DNA of 64,000 bases. It comes from Humulus lupulus (lineage: Eukaryota; Streptophyta; Magnoliopsida; Rosales; Cannabaceae). The stretch lies in contig NC_084798.1 in the NCBI RefSeq assembly GCF_963169125.1, positions 171,149,980 through 171,213,979 on the forward strand. Direction: 5' to 3'. Every line of letters begins with the position of its first letter. Positions within the stretch are counted from its first letter, which is position 1. A program made the position numbers and the translations under genes. The notes beneath the pieces are model-generated. The model searched no databases, had not been told where the DNA came from, and saw only the letters and a list, made by a program, of their open reading frames with translations. This document shows, in pieces, positions 10,548-21,282 of this stretch.

Positions 10548-13500
10548 TTACTGGTAGTACTTCCTCAGGTGTTCCGCGTTCCATGCCCGGGGTACGATGG
10601 TGTCGTCCATGCGCGCCAGCTTGTAAGTGTTTGGGGGGATGCACTGAGCGACTTGGTAGGGTCCCTCCCAATTTGCCCCCAGCACTCCTGCACCTGGGTC
10701 TCGTGTGTTTGGGAGCACCTTCCTCAGCACCAGGTCGCCGACTCTGAAAGTTCTCTCTCGCACCCTCGAATTGTAGTACCTTGCGGCGCGTTGCTGGTAT
10801 ACTGCCACCCTCATCTGGGCTTTTTCTCTCTTTTCCTCCAGGAGGTCTAAGCTTTCGGTCAGGGCTGTGTGGTTGGCTTCGTCTTCATACGCCTGCACCC
10901 TGTGGGATATGACTCGCATTTCGACAGGGAGCACAGCCTCGCACCCATAGGCCAAGGAGAATGGGGACTCCCCAGTCGTCGTGCGTGGGGTGGTTCTGTA
11001 AGCCCACAGCACATTTGGTAGCTCATCTGCCCAGGCTCCTTTCATCTTCTCCAGCTTTGTCTTTAGGTTCTTCTTTAGGACCCTGTTGATGGCCTCCACT
11101 TGCCCATTGGCCTGGGGGTGTACCACTGCGGAGAAGCTCCTCCTTATACCTCTTTTCTTACAATATTCATCGAAGGCTCCTCCTTCAAATTGGGTACCAT
11201 TGTCGGAAATAATTTTGTAGGGTACCCCATACCGGCACACAATGAATTTGTTGACAAAAGAGGTGATGTGCTTAGCGGTTATTTTCACAAGGGGTTCCGC
11301 TTCTACCCACTTGGTGAAATAATCTACTGCCACCACCGCGTACTTTGCTCCACCTCTACCTGTAGGAAGAGCGCCGATTAGGTCTATCCCCCAGATGGCG
11401 AAGGGCCAGGGGCTGGGCATGCTGGTCAGTTCGCTTGGGGGTCTTCGAGGGTAATTGGAGTGCCTCTGGCACTTGTCGTATTTCGTGGCAAAGTCCTGCG
11501 CGTCTTTCTCCATGGAAGGCCAGTAGTATCCTTGTCTTATGGCCTTCCTAGCCGTGGAGGGTCCACTTTCGTGGTTGCCGCACTCTCCCTCATGGATCTC
11601 TTGTAACACCTTCAACGCCTCCTCTCCTTCTACACACCGCAGGAGAGGCATGGAGAATCCTCTTTTGTAAAGGATCCCATCTACCAAGGCGTACCTCGCG
11701 GCCTTGTACACCAACCTCCGAGATTCGTTTTTATCCGCAGGCAAGACTCCTTCCTCCAGGTACTTCTTGATTGGCTCGGTCCATGATTTCTTTGGGACGC
11801 TGATCATGTGCACATCTACGCCTCCGATGCTGGGCTTTGGCAAGTACTCCATGGGTATTGATTCCAAGATATCACCATCCTTGGTGGATGCCAGCTTTGC
11901 AAGTGCATCGGCATGGGTGTTCTTTTCTCTGGGGATTTGCTCTATAGTATATGCCACCATTCGCCCCAGGTAGCCCTTCACCTTCTCTGAATATGCTGCC
12001 ATCTTGGGCCCCCTTGCCTGGTACTCCCCCTTTATTTGGCATACCACCAATTGCGAGTCACTGAAAATATGGAGGCGCGTTACTTTCAATTCCTGGGCTA
12101 GGCGCAGGCCAGCTAAGAGCGCCTCGTACTCCGCCTCATTATTGGAGGCCTCGAACCCAAACCGGATTGCGCAGTACATTCTGTGTCCCTCGGGCCCAGT
12201 CATCATGATGCCCGCTCCTGATCCTCCTTCATTTGATGCCCCATCAAAATGCAAACTCCACTCCTCTACATTTCCCAGTTCATCCTCCACAACAGGCTGC
12301 GCCCCTCCTTCACTCTGTCCTTCATTCGGCTGATGGGTGAATTCTACTATAAAATCTGCCAGCACCTGTCCATTGATGGAGGCCCTTGGGGTGTAGACAA
12401 TATCAAACTGACTTAGCTCAATCGACCATTTCATTAGCCTCCCTGAGGTCTCTGGCTTATGTAAGACTTGTCTCAAAGGACTATCTATTAAGACATCAAT
12501 CGTATGCGCATGGAAGTAAGGCTTCAACTCCCTCGACGCCACTACTAGCGCATAGGCCAGTTTTTCGATCTCTGGATACCGGCTCTCTGCGTCCACCAGA
12601 CGCTTGCTGATATAGTATACGGGCTGTTGTTGCTTCTTCTCTCCCTTAACTAAGGCTGCGCTGATGGCATGCTCCGACACCGCCAAGTATAGGTATAGCT
12701 TCTCGCCCTTCTCTGGCTTTGCTAACAGGGGCGGCTTCCCCAGGTGCTCTTTCAACCTGACAAAGGCTTCCGCACATCTTTCATCCCAAGCGAACTTTTT
12801 GCTCCCTTTGAGGATGTCAAAGAATGGGAGGCACTTGTCGGTGGACCTTGAGATGAACCTGTTAAGGGCCGCCACCCTTCCTGTTAGGCATTGTACCTCC
12901 TTCTTATTCTTCGGCGGGCTCATTTCTATGAGTGCCTTTATCTTGTCGGGGTTGGCCTCGATTCCTCTGGAGTTGACCATGAAGCCCAAGAATTTTCCTG
13001 AGGATACCCCGAAGGTGCATTTGGCTGGGTTCAGTTTCATCCGATATTTCCTGAGCGTGTCAAACATCTCACCAAGGTCTTTGTTGAGCTCTGCTGCTAC
13101 TTTGGTCTTCACTAGCATGTCATCCACATACACTTCCATATTCCTCCCTATCTGATTTGCGAACATTTTATTCACCAGCCTTTGATATGTGGCTCCCGCG
13201 TTTTTGAGCCCGAAGGGCATCACCTTATAACAGTAGAGCCCTTTGTCTGTAATGAATGACGTGTGTTCCTCATCTGCAGGGTTCATTGGGATTTGGTTGT
13301 ATCCCGAGTAGGCGTCCATAAAACTTAGTAACTCATGCCCCGCTGTTGCGTCTACTAACTGATCTATCCTGGGGAGTGGGAAGCTGTCCTTAGGACAAGC
13401 TTTATTCAAATTCGTGAAATCGACGCAAGTCCTCCACTTCCCGGTTGGCTTCGGCACGAGTACTGGGTTTGATACCCACACAGGATAGAAAGACTCACGG

Positions 13501-14195
13501 ATGAACCCGTTGGCCTTCAATTTGTCAACCTCTTCCTTTAACGCTGCGTACCTTGTTGGATCGAGCGCCCGCCTCTTCTGCCTGACGGGCCTTGCTCCTG
13601 GGGAGATGTTCAGGTGGTGGCACATTACGCTGGGGTCTATGCCCACCATGTCCTCATGACTCCATGCAAACACGTCCAGATTATCCTTCAAAAATCTTAT
13701 CAATTCTTCCTTCACGCCACCTTGTAGGCTTCTCCCTATCTTCAATTTCCTTAAAGGCTCTTCCGTCACCGTAGCCTCCTCTACTTCTTCTACCGATTCT
13801 GCTCTTGCCTCATCCACGACCCGAGGGTCCAGCTCCTGCGGACCCCCTGTGGGCATGCTTATCGCCTCGTGTACCACCATGGCCATCGGCTCACGTGGCT
13901 TTGCAGGCGTACGGAGTGAGGTGCTGTAACACTCCCTTGCTTCCTTCTGTTCTCCTTTCATACTCGCGATCCCTCCTGGAGTCGGGAACTTGACAACTAA
14001 GTGATATATTGAAGTTATGGCTTTCAATTCTCTCAGGGAGGGCCTCCCTAATACCGCGTTGAAAGCTGATGCGCAATCTACAACAACAAAGTTAGACATA
14101 ATTGTGGTTTGGCGGGGCTGCTCCCCCATGGTAAGTGTCAACTCAATCATCCCAAGGGGTTGCACTGAATCCCCTGTGAATCCGTATAGTGACGA
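10548..14195 (-). CDS. pol: Tat gypsy pol: RT, RNase H, second RNase H, integrase
   Basis: An uninterrupted frame of about 1215 codons from just after the TAG at 14196-14198 to the stop at 10548. Residues below count from the GTG at 14165. RT spans about 170-480, with FMDAYSGYNQ at 282-291 and the catalytic YVDD at 346-349. RNase H follows (about 485-610). A second, archaeal-type RNase H (HFDGAS at 639, NEAEYEALLAGL, FSDSQL) lies near 635-760 and marks the Tat lineage. Integrase is at about 855-1085, with catalytic Asp in WGIDLIG (928) and SDNGTQF (988) and Glu in NGQVEA (1024). The zinc-binding HHCC has Tyr896 where the first Cys is expected (KYDKC). A C-terminal domain ends ...WNAEHLRKYYQ. 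It is in frame with gag, so the natural product is a single gag-pol polyprotein. Confidence 0.95.
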   Translation of the reverse strand, partial: SSLYGFTGDSVQPLGMIELTLTMGEQPRQTTIMSNFVVVDCASAFNAVLGRPSLRELKAITSIYHLVVKFPTPGGIASMKGEQKEARECYSTSLRTPAKPREPMAMVVHEAISMPTGGPQELDPRVVDEARAESVEEVEEATVTEEPLRKLKIGRSLQGGVKEELIRFLKDNLDVFAWSHEDMVGIDPSVMCHHLNISPGARPVRQKRRALDPTRYAALKEEVDKLKANGFIRESFYPVWVSNPVLVPKPTGKWRTCVDFTNLNKACPKDSFPLPRIDQLVDATAGHELLSFMDAYSGYNQIPMNPADEEHTSFITDKGLYCYKVMPFGLKNAGATYQRLVNKMFANQIGRNMEVYVDDMLVKTKVAAELNKDLGEMFDTLRKYRMKLNPAKCTFGVSSGKFLGFMVNSRGIEANPDKIKALIEMSPPKNKKEVQCLTGRVAALNRFISRSTDKCLPFFDILKGSKKFAWDERCAEAFVRLKEHLGKPPLLAKPEKGEKLYLYLAVSEHAISAALVKGEKKQQQPVYYISKRLVDAESRYPEIEKLAYALVVASRELKPYFHAHTIDVLIDSPLRQVLHKPETSGRLMKWSIELSQFDIVYTPRASINGQVLADFIVEFTHQPNEGQSEGGAQPVVEDELGNVEEWSLHFDGASNEGGSGAGIMMTGPEGHRMYCAIRFGFEASNNEAEYEALLAGLRLAQELKVTRLHIFSDSQLVVCQIKGEYQARGPKMAAYSEKVKGYLGRMVAYTIEQIPREKNTHADALAKLASTKDGDILESIPMEYLPKPSIGGVDVHMISVPKKSWTEPIKKYLEEGVLPADKNESRRLVYKAARYALVDGILYKRGFSMPLLRCVEGEEALKVLQEIHEGECGNHESGPSTARKAIRQGYYWPSMEKDAQDFATKYDKCQRHSNYPRRPPSELTSMPSPWPFAIWGIDLIGALPTGRGGAKYAVVAVDYFTKWVEAEPLVKITAKHITSFVNKFIVCRYGVPYKIISDNGTQFEGGAFDEYCKKRGIRRSFSAVVHPQANGQVEAINRVLKKNLKTKLEKMKGAWADELPNVLWAYRTTPRTTTGESPFSLAYGCEAVLPVEMRVISHRVQAYEDEANHTALTESLDLLEEKREKAQMRVAVYQQRAARYYNSRVRERTFRVGDLVLRKVLPNTRDPGAGVLGANWEGPYQVAQCIPPNTYKLARMDDTIVPRAWNAEHLRKYYQ

Positions 14196-16400
14196 CTAGC
14201 AAGGCTTTAGGTGACGAATGCCCAGTCCCATTTTTTCCAAAGCCGGGCGATATAGGATGTCCACTGAGCTCCCGTTGTCCACCAGGACTCGATGCACACG
14301 CATATTTGCCAACTGGACTGTCAGCACCAGCGGATCATTGTGGGGGAAGTGTACCCCCCGTGCATCTTCCTCAGTGAACGTTATTGAGTCGTTTTCCCCC
14401 TTGAAACTCTTCGGGGGTCGCTGTTCTAAACTCATGACGCAGGGGGGCGGACTTCGTCGAGCCTCTCTTGCATATTTATCTCGTCCCTTCCTAGAATCTC
14501 CTCCAAATCCTGGGCCTCCAAAAATGGTGCGGACCTCCCCTTGTATCTCTGGGGCTCGCTCCTGTGCCTGGGGCGCTCTGGGCTCGTTTTCTGGCCTTTG
14601 CCTTTCTTTCTTGACATAACGGCCTAAGTGCCCCCGGCGGATGAGCTCCTCAATTTCCTCCTTCAAGTGGATACACTCTGCCGTGGTGTGTCCAATGTCT
14701 TTGTGGTATTGGCAGTATTTACTGGGGTCCCTCTTGGACCGATCCTTTCTCATTGGTGGGGGCTTCTTGAAGGGCACTCGATCTTCGTTGGTGACGTAAA
14801 TATGCTCCCTGGTGTCAGTGAGGTTCGTATAGTAAGTATAGGCCGCTGGCCTATGATCACCCCCTCGTTTGGTTTTCCTCTGCTGGTCATCTCTCGACCC
14901 CTCATACGTCCTCTTCTTCTTAGCTATATTCGGCCCGTCGTTAATTGGGGGCTTTGCGTGGGACTCCTCCTTTCCGGCCTTCAGGTTTGCGTGGCCATCC
15001 TCCACACGGATGTACTTCTGTGCCCTTTCATAGAAGTCATCCAAGTCGGTGACTTCCCTCTTCAGCATGTTGTCCCACAACTTGCTCCCTGGGAGCACCC
15101 CAGCAGTAATGGCCATTTTTAACTCCCGGCATGTCAGGCTCCCCACTTTCGCGGCCTCCATATTGAACCGGTGAATGTAGCTTTTTAGGCTCTCCTTTTC
15201 CCCTTGCTTCACGTTGGCCAAGCTGGTACCTGGCATTGTGTAGTCCCGCACGGCATGGTGCTGCTGGAGGAACTCGTCAGAGAACTGCTGCCAGGACCTG
15301 ATGGACCCCGGCCTTAGCCTTTTGAACCATTTGTAGGCAGGTCCTTTCAGAGTAACAGCGAAGCAATGGCACCTGGCACCACTTCCAATCCCCCTCAATT
15401 TCATGAGATCGTTAAACGCATCCAAGTGGTACTTTGGATCCGTGCTCCCTTCGTAAGGGGTCATGTTGGGCTCCTTAAAATTGGCAGGGAGCCGGATTGC
15501 CTGAATTTCTCGCACGAAGGGTGACTCATGGTCGAAGTCTTCCTCAAAGGCCTGGCCACCCGACGCGGTGACAATCTTGCTCCGCAAGCTCCGCATCTCT
15601 GTGTCTAAGTCTTGCCTCCTTTTGCTGAGGGAGTCTCTTAGAGTGGACGGGCTAAGATCTGCCTTTCCCTTGCCTTCTCGAGGCGCCTCAGGGGGTGTGG
15701 TCCCTTTGCCTGCCCTTTTCCTGTTGATCTCCTCCCGCAAGTCTGGGGGCGTTCTTTTGGAGGTGACCTCATCCTCGCGTCGAGGGGCAGCGGTGGTTCT
15801 CGGCGTTGGCCTTTGGGCCTGCTTAGGCGGTTCGGGGTGACCATCTTGCTTCGTGCGGGGGGTGTTGCTAGTTGAGTGTCGGGTTCTTCCATCATCTACT
15901 GGCACAGTGGTCTCCACCCCACCCTTGCCTTTCTCCTTTCCCTTGGGCAAGGTTATGCTGGATTTACCCTGCAGTAGGCCGTTAAGGACCTCTTGCATGT
16001 TCTCCAAGGTAGTTTCTAACCTTTGGTTTTTACGGTGGAGCTCACGTATCTACTCTTCGTAAAATCGGGACTTTGAACTCGAGCTCACGGAGTGGACCCG
16101 GGGGTGTTTGTCCGGCCTATGGGTAGAAGGGCCCGGGTCTTGCCGGCCAAAGTTCGGTGCCCGCGGCGGTTTTGGAGGAGGGAACTCATCAGCGTGCACC
16201 GGTGGTGCTCTGGGAGGACTCCCTCCAGGTGGAGCGGCCGGCGATGAGGCCACCCTGTCTCCTCCGTGAACCTCAGGGTCTTTCGGGGGCTCCACGTCCC
16301 TGGGTGGAGGAGCGTCCTTCATGGAGGCCTTCAGTTGGACTCCGCTCAGGTGAACCTCTACCTGCCGCGTCTCCCTCAGTCATTTCGAGCGTCTTGGCAT
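14196..16400 (-). pseudogene. gag: Tat gypsy gag and start of protease, three in-frame stops
   Basis: The frame opens at ATG 16400 (MPRRSK) and is continuous with pol. It is broken by TGA 16380-16382, TAG 16050-16052 and TAG 14196-14198, with no frameshift. In the 603-codon stretch from 16007, the gag capsid-type domain spans about 160-340 ([31 protein letters not shown]). A variant zinc knuckle has C432-x2-H435-x4-H440-x4-C445, the usual form in Tat elements. Protease starts at [12 protein letters not shown] (575-585), with Asn where Thr/Ser is usual. The 14196 stop falls inside the protease, so it is more likely a mutation than a designed gag-pol boundary. Confidence 0.9.
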
Positions 16401-16448
16401 CTTCTTCTTGTCGGAAACAATGGTGGAACAGTAGCTTGAAACTAACGT

Positions 16449-16468
16449 TCCCACAGACAGCGCCAAAC
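16449..16468 (-). other. Primer binding site region of the Tat element
   Basis: On the minus strand, directly after the 5' LTR end, the sequence reads GTTTGGCGCTGTCTGTGGGA. TGGCGC-starting sites are common in plant Tat/Athila elements. I did not pair it base by base with a tRNA, so the primer tRNA is left open. Confidence 0.6.
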
Positions 16469-17539
16469 TGTTGACGGTGTGAACTCGTCAACGAAGTTAA
16501 GTTGGAAAAATTATCAAATTAAAATCGCTAATTGGAAAGCTATGAAAACTTGAACAATAACTCAAGAACAATAGAATAACAACAATGGAGAATTCAGTAT
16601 CTCATTCACACTAATGTCTTTGCTACAGTTAAATTTCCAACCCCCCTTCAGGTGGCCTTGGAATTCAATTTATAGTAGGCTCTAACGGCCTTAGGTACAT
16701 AGTGGTCCAGGGGACCAAACGGTACAAACGTACTGTACTAGGGGAGTGGCTTCAGAGGTTGTGGCTGTACATCCCGTACAGGAGCAGGTGTCAGGGGGAT
16801 GTCTCCACTACTTGTCTGTACTCCTTCTTGAGGCGTGGTAGCAGGCGTGTTGGCGCAGGAGGTAGTGGTGTCGGCTCTGACCCATGGCCGTAGACATACG
16901 GACCACGATCCTCGCTGGCACTGGCATCCGTACCTAGTACCCGGTCGTACAAATATGTCTCATTCGACTCGTTCTGGATCTACTAAGCATAGGGACTTTG
17001 AGGTTGTGAAAAAAGGGATCTTTGGTGTCCGTATTGGCCGTGGCTTTGAATAGGGGTCTTGGGCCCATGCGCATCAAGTCACGGTGTGTCGGCCTCCTGA
17101 GAAGATGGTGGGCTGGTGGACCTACCGGGGCGCGCGCGCGTGGGACCTTGCGCGGCCTCGCGCACGGGGCGCCATTGGCGGCCTCGCAGCCTCCCTCGAC
17201 CCCGCGCATGGGCATGGTAGGAGTGGCCCAAGGGCCTCGCTGAATAGGGCGCCTCGCCCTATGGTGGCCTCGCTAAATAAGGCACCTCGCCCCCTACGAT
17301 GGCCTCGCTAAATAAGGCACCTCACGTAATAGGGTGCCTCGTCCCCTAGGATGGTCACGCGACATGGCAGCCTCGCGACTTGATGGCCTCGCGGAACAGC
17401 GTCCTCGCGAGACGGGATGGTCTCGCGGATCAGGGGGGTCTCGCCCATCTGATGGCCATGAGAAATGGGGGGGGGGGGGGGGGAGTACGCCCAGGTGACG
17501 ACCTTGCATTTTCCCTTGATGAGATTATGAGCATCAACA
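16469..17539 (-). repeat. 5' LTR of the Tat element
   Basis: A 1071-bp copy of the LTR at 5265-6338. It differs by about 11 substitutions and a poly-G run of 17 instead of 20. Confidence 0.93.
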
Positions 17540-17544
17540 GTGGG

Positions 17545-18344
17545 GGTGTTGACTATGGTCAAAATCACTATTTTAAAGGGGTAACTATTTTAATCAAACT
17601 ATGGCTAGCAACAAAGTTTGAATAAAATAATGAGTGTCGAAGTATGCATACTTGAGAAAAATGATTCAAATGGAATCATTTCTACATCTCAAGGGAAGAG
17701 ACTTAGACTCCCTAAAGAGATTCACAGTTGATGGTAACTTATCTTAATACTAGTCACCAAACTAGTATTAGATTCTATAGGTAATAACAAGTCAATCAAG
17801 TGAATAGTAGTAGTACTCAAATTTTGTCTCATCTGAGATATGATTACTAGTGTGTTACCAAAATGAGGGTTAAAACCAAAAGGTTTTTTAATAGAACTCA
17901 GTCTTGAAAAGACAAGTATTTTAGGGTAATAACAAAATATTGTAAGAGTTCTACCTTTATAGACCTAGGGGTGGTGCTGCCCCTCATGAGAATTGGGAGT
18001 CATTCTCAAGAAAAGTCTATGAATGGAATGTGCACATGGCCATTAACGGTGCAAAAGTGAGACATTGAGGTCTCAAGTGAACATAGCAAAGGTGTGTGTG
18101 TTATCACTGATTTGTTATCAAGGGATAGTGATTCAATGCTTCGGCAACCAAAATTTCAACAAACTTTGTGATAATTACACTAAGGTAAAATTTAAGTTGA
18201 AAGAAATTTTACTTTATGCACCAATGCAAAGGTTTCTATAGAGAGTGATTATTTAATCAAGTGGGGGAATATTATATTTTAATATAATGTTTGATTGATT
18301 AAATAAGTGTTACAAAAAAGTGATTATTTAATCTAGTGGGGGAA
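17545..18344 (+). other. Internal region of the non-autonomous element, right part
   Basis: Continuation of 3483-5259 beyond the Tat insertion. There is no ORF and no domain. At the right end the sequence tgattatttaatc(a/t)agtgggggaat occurs twice (about 18245 and 18321), so the polypurine tract and the first bases of an LTR-like sequence are duplicated in tandem. The second copy abuts the true LTR. Confidence 0.65.
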
Positions 18345-19348
18345 TGTTATATTATTTCATATAATATAATGTTAGATTAAATAATGTGACAAAATGTGAT
18401 TTGTCACACCTTGTAACATATTATTGAGAGTCACAAAATTAGACACATGTGTGTGCCCAAATGTGACATATTTTGGAGTTACAAAATCAGTTACAAATTT
18501 GTAGCTCCCAAATATTACCCAATAATGTGTATATTATATGTTACACATTTGAGATTGGATTTCACAAAGTCATGATGAAATATGGCTATTGGAGACATGT
18601 TTTTAACTCCCAATAGGTGTTTGGAAGTCACAAAATCATGTGGGAAAAGATTTGGGACGTTTTGGAAAAATGACTTTTTTGTGTTGAAAATGGCCTGTGG
18701 CCGCGACCTGGGGGATAGAAGCCAGTGGCCGCGGCCACTGAGGCTGACAGCCTATTTGGTTTTTCACTTTTTTCCAAATTGAACGGTTCTAACATCCCAA
18801 ATAACTCCCAAATATCCATTTTAATTCCATAAGCATCCAATTAAATATTGGTAATAGCCATGGGGGTTGGTGGAATTTGAAATTCAAAGGGGTATCTTAA
18901 ACTCTATAAATAGGAGTCTAATGCTCACTTGTAAGATACACCATTTTCCATCCACAAAGCACTTGGATGGAGAATACACCATAGAGGCTTGATAATTACA
19001 AAGAGCTATTTCCTAGAGAGATCCCTTAGTGCTTAGAGAACAGGGAGAAATAAGCTTTTGGACTAAGGTTTTGAACCTTGTTCAAGTTGGTGATCCCCAC
19101 AACTCTACACTTTGGTTGTGTGAGAGCTTGTTCTTTTCATTGATCTTTTCATTCTATTGTTCTTCTTGTATTATTAGTGTATTGAGTTTGTAATTCTCTT
19201 CCTTCTCTTATTTCTATTTACTTGTATTTTGAGTAATTGAGTTGTAATATTTATTTAATCAATTATCTTGTCTATTGTATTCTTTGCATAGAGTTGTATT
19301 TTGGTTTTTTCCATATTTCCATTGAGCAATAACATATATTCTCTAACA
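18345..19348 (+). repeat. Right LTR of the non-autonomous element
   Basis: A 1004-bp repeat of 2460-3482 with the same ends. The target duplication agaat follows at 19349-19353. Confidence 0.92.
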
Positions 19349-20349
19349 AGAATAACCAAGAAAGACACACTGTAATGACTTAGGATCTAACTTGGTGACA
19401 TGTGGACAAACATCTCGAGCAAAGAAAACACTACCATATATCCAAGGAGCAACTGGAAACAATGACTTGCCAGGAAAAAGAATTTTATATGGGATCTCAC
19501 CATTAAGAACAAAGGATGGCATGTGATTGATAAGAAAACATGTTGTTGAAATGACACCGGCCCTAAAAAATGTTTAGGAACGTGCATTTGGAACAAGAGA
19601 GCTCATGCGGTTTCAAGAAGGTGTCTATTTTTACGTTCGGCTACACCATTTTGGGATGCAGTATCAATGCAAGAAGTTTCATGAAGTATGCCATTAGAGA
19701 TCATATAAGAGTGAAATTGAGCGGATGTAAATTCCTTGTCATTATCACTTCGCAAAGTACAAACAAAAACATTAAATTGATTTTTAATCTCAGCACAAAA
19801 AACAAAAAATATAGAAAGCAACTCAGAACAATTTTTCATTAAATATAACCAAGTTACATGAGAATAATCATCCACAAAAGTAACAAAATACTTGATCTAG
19901 GTTTAGACAAAATAGAAGAAGGACCTCAAACATTAGAATGAACTAATTCAAAATGAACACTAGCACGTTTATTGACTCAAGGACTCGAACTAAGACGATG
20001 ATGTTTGGAAAACTAACACGACTCACAATCTAATGAAGAAACCTTACTATATTGGGGAAAAAGGTTTTTGAGCAAAGGAAGGGATGGATGGCCCAAACGA
20101 CAATGAGATTTAAAAGCGGAAGCGGCACTCAGACAAGCAATAGAAGTTGGTGGCAGTGGATCAAGAACATACAGACCACCAAATTCATGTCCTTTACCAA
20201 TAATCTTCTTCGTCATAAGATCCTGATATAAACAATAACTGGGAAAGAATGAGATGCAATAATTTAGATTACAAGTGAGTTGACTAGCATAAAGAAAATT
20301 GAAGGATAAACTAGGTAAGTGTAAGACTGATGACAAAGTAAGCAAAGGT
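19349..20349 (-). pseudogene. Ty1/copia fragment: GAG-pre-integrase and integrase core
   Basis: On the minus strand from 20345: LTLSSVLHLPSLSFNFLYAS, then a GAG-pre-integrase segment (SHCRLGHPSLPLLKNLFP...CESC). The integrase core follows (DDYSHVTWLYLMK, TLRSDNDKEF, DTASQNGVAERKNRHLLE) and it ends at ...CVFLGYS. Catalytic Asp and Glu positions remain visible, but several frame changes and stops split it into separate ORFs (20013-20345, 19603-19875). One side was cut by the CACTA insertion and the other by the non-autonomous element. Confidence 0.9.
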
Positions 20350-20459
20350 CACTACAAGAATAAAAACAATTTATTACGTTTGATTGATAGCACTTAGCCA
20401 CCTAAGCTATAAATAATTCCCCCCAATAAAACAATTAGTACAGGCGCGAAATGAAATAA

Positions 20460-20900
20460 AAGTCGCGGGTCATTTTCAGTTTCCCACTCGCTAACAAATA
20501 ATACAACACTCCCATTTTCTCTTTTCATCTAGGTTTAGTTATGCTTTTCTCCATCTGACATTGCTCTCTCTCTTTCAAGCTAGGCAATTGATTCTAACAT
20601 TGCACCACCCCCTTCTTCTTCTCCACCCCCATCGCTTCTTCTCCTCCTCCTTGGTCTGCACCTCTCTGCCTTTCTTCGTCCTTCTTTTTTTCTTTCATCC
20701 ATGAGTCGGAGCTGCGAACGGGTATCCTCAACGACTTTGGCCTCGTGGCTGTGACGAGGAGGACTTCATCTAGGTGCTTGGGGTGTCGCGGGGAAGGACA
20801 ACTCTAGTTTTCTCTTGGGTTCGGCGAGGGGTTCGACTCGTCTTCACGGAAAAGTGCAGCTAGTGTGAGGCAGAGGTTTTTTCTTCTACCCTCTCTTTTT
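20460..20900 (+). other. 5' UTR-like sequence inside the CACTA element
   Basis: CT-rich DNA with tctctctctttc and ccttcttcttctcc runs followed by a GC-richer stretch. It resembles the 5' untranslated region and first exon of a plant gene and lies upstream of the TAF5-like exons. No frame of note. Its origin is inferred from texture and position only. Confidence 0.3.
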
Positions 20901-21282
20901 GTTTTCTTTGTTTAGAGTCATGCGTTTCTATTTTTCTCTGTGCGATGGGAATTATTTTTTTGAATTCATAGTTTATGGGATTTGCAACACAATTTCAGTA
21001 AGATTTTTCTACGAGTTTTATTTTTTTGCTTCAGATTTCCGATTATATTTCATAGCCATGACTTTGTTCTATGATAGATTTTATTATATGTTTTGATTTG
21101 CAAGTATCATATTTATGAATTTGTTTTATCTTTTGTTTAAGATTTGTGTATCAAAACTGGTTTTAGATTTCAATTTCATATCAGATCATCAATGTATATG
21201 TATATATATGTGTGTGTATTTGTGTTGTTTGGCCTTGTTATTCTATTTTATTGTTTCAACTCATGACTTGTTGTCTTCTCAG

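Larger units (their letters stand above)
5265..17539 (-). mobile_element. Ty3/gypsy Tat-lineage retrotransposon with antisense ORF
   Basis: A complete 12,275-bp element in minus orientation. Its LTRs are 16469-17539 (5') and 5265-6338 (3'), with a perfect 5-bp target duplication gtggg (5260-5264 and 17540-17544). Coding order on the minus strand is gag, protease, RT, RNase H, a second RNase H, integrase. An additional gene on the opposite strand lies between pol and the 3' LTR. The second RNase H, the knuckle form and the antisense ORF are known traits of the plant Tat lineage (Retand/Ogre relatives). The two LTRs differ at about 11 sites over 1070 bp plus a poly-G length change, so the insertion is recent. 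Confidence 0.95.
2460..19348 (+). mobile_element. Non-autonomous LTR retrotransposon (about 4.6 kb without its insertion)
   Basis: Two direct terminal repeats, 2460-3482 and 18345-19348, both run TGTTATATTATTTCATATAA...TTCTCTAACA. A perfect 5-bp target duplication, agaat, lies at 2455-2459 and 19349-19353. A purine tract (tagtgggggaa) precedes the right LTR, giving plus orientation. Once the Tat element at 5265-17539 is removed, about 2.6 kb of internal DNA remains with no gag or pol ORF. No initiator-Met primer site is seen after 3482. It would therefore need enzymes supplied by another element. The LTRs differ at very roughly 5-6% of positions, so it is much older than the element inside it. 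Confidence 0.93.

Noticed and set aside
10521..14076. Several plus-strand ORFs of 60-163 codons opposite pol
   Set aside because: They are shadows of the well-conserved minus-strand pol frame; none has a domain or splice structure.
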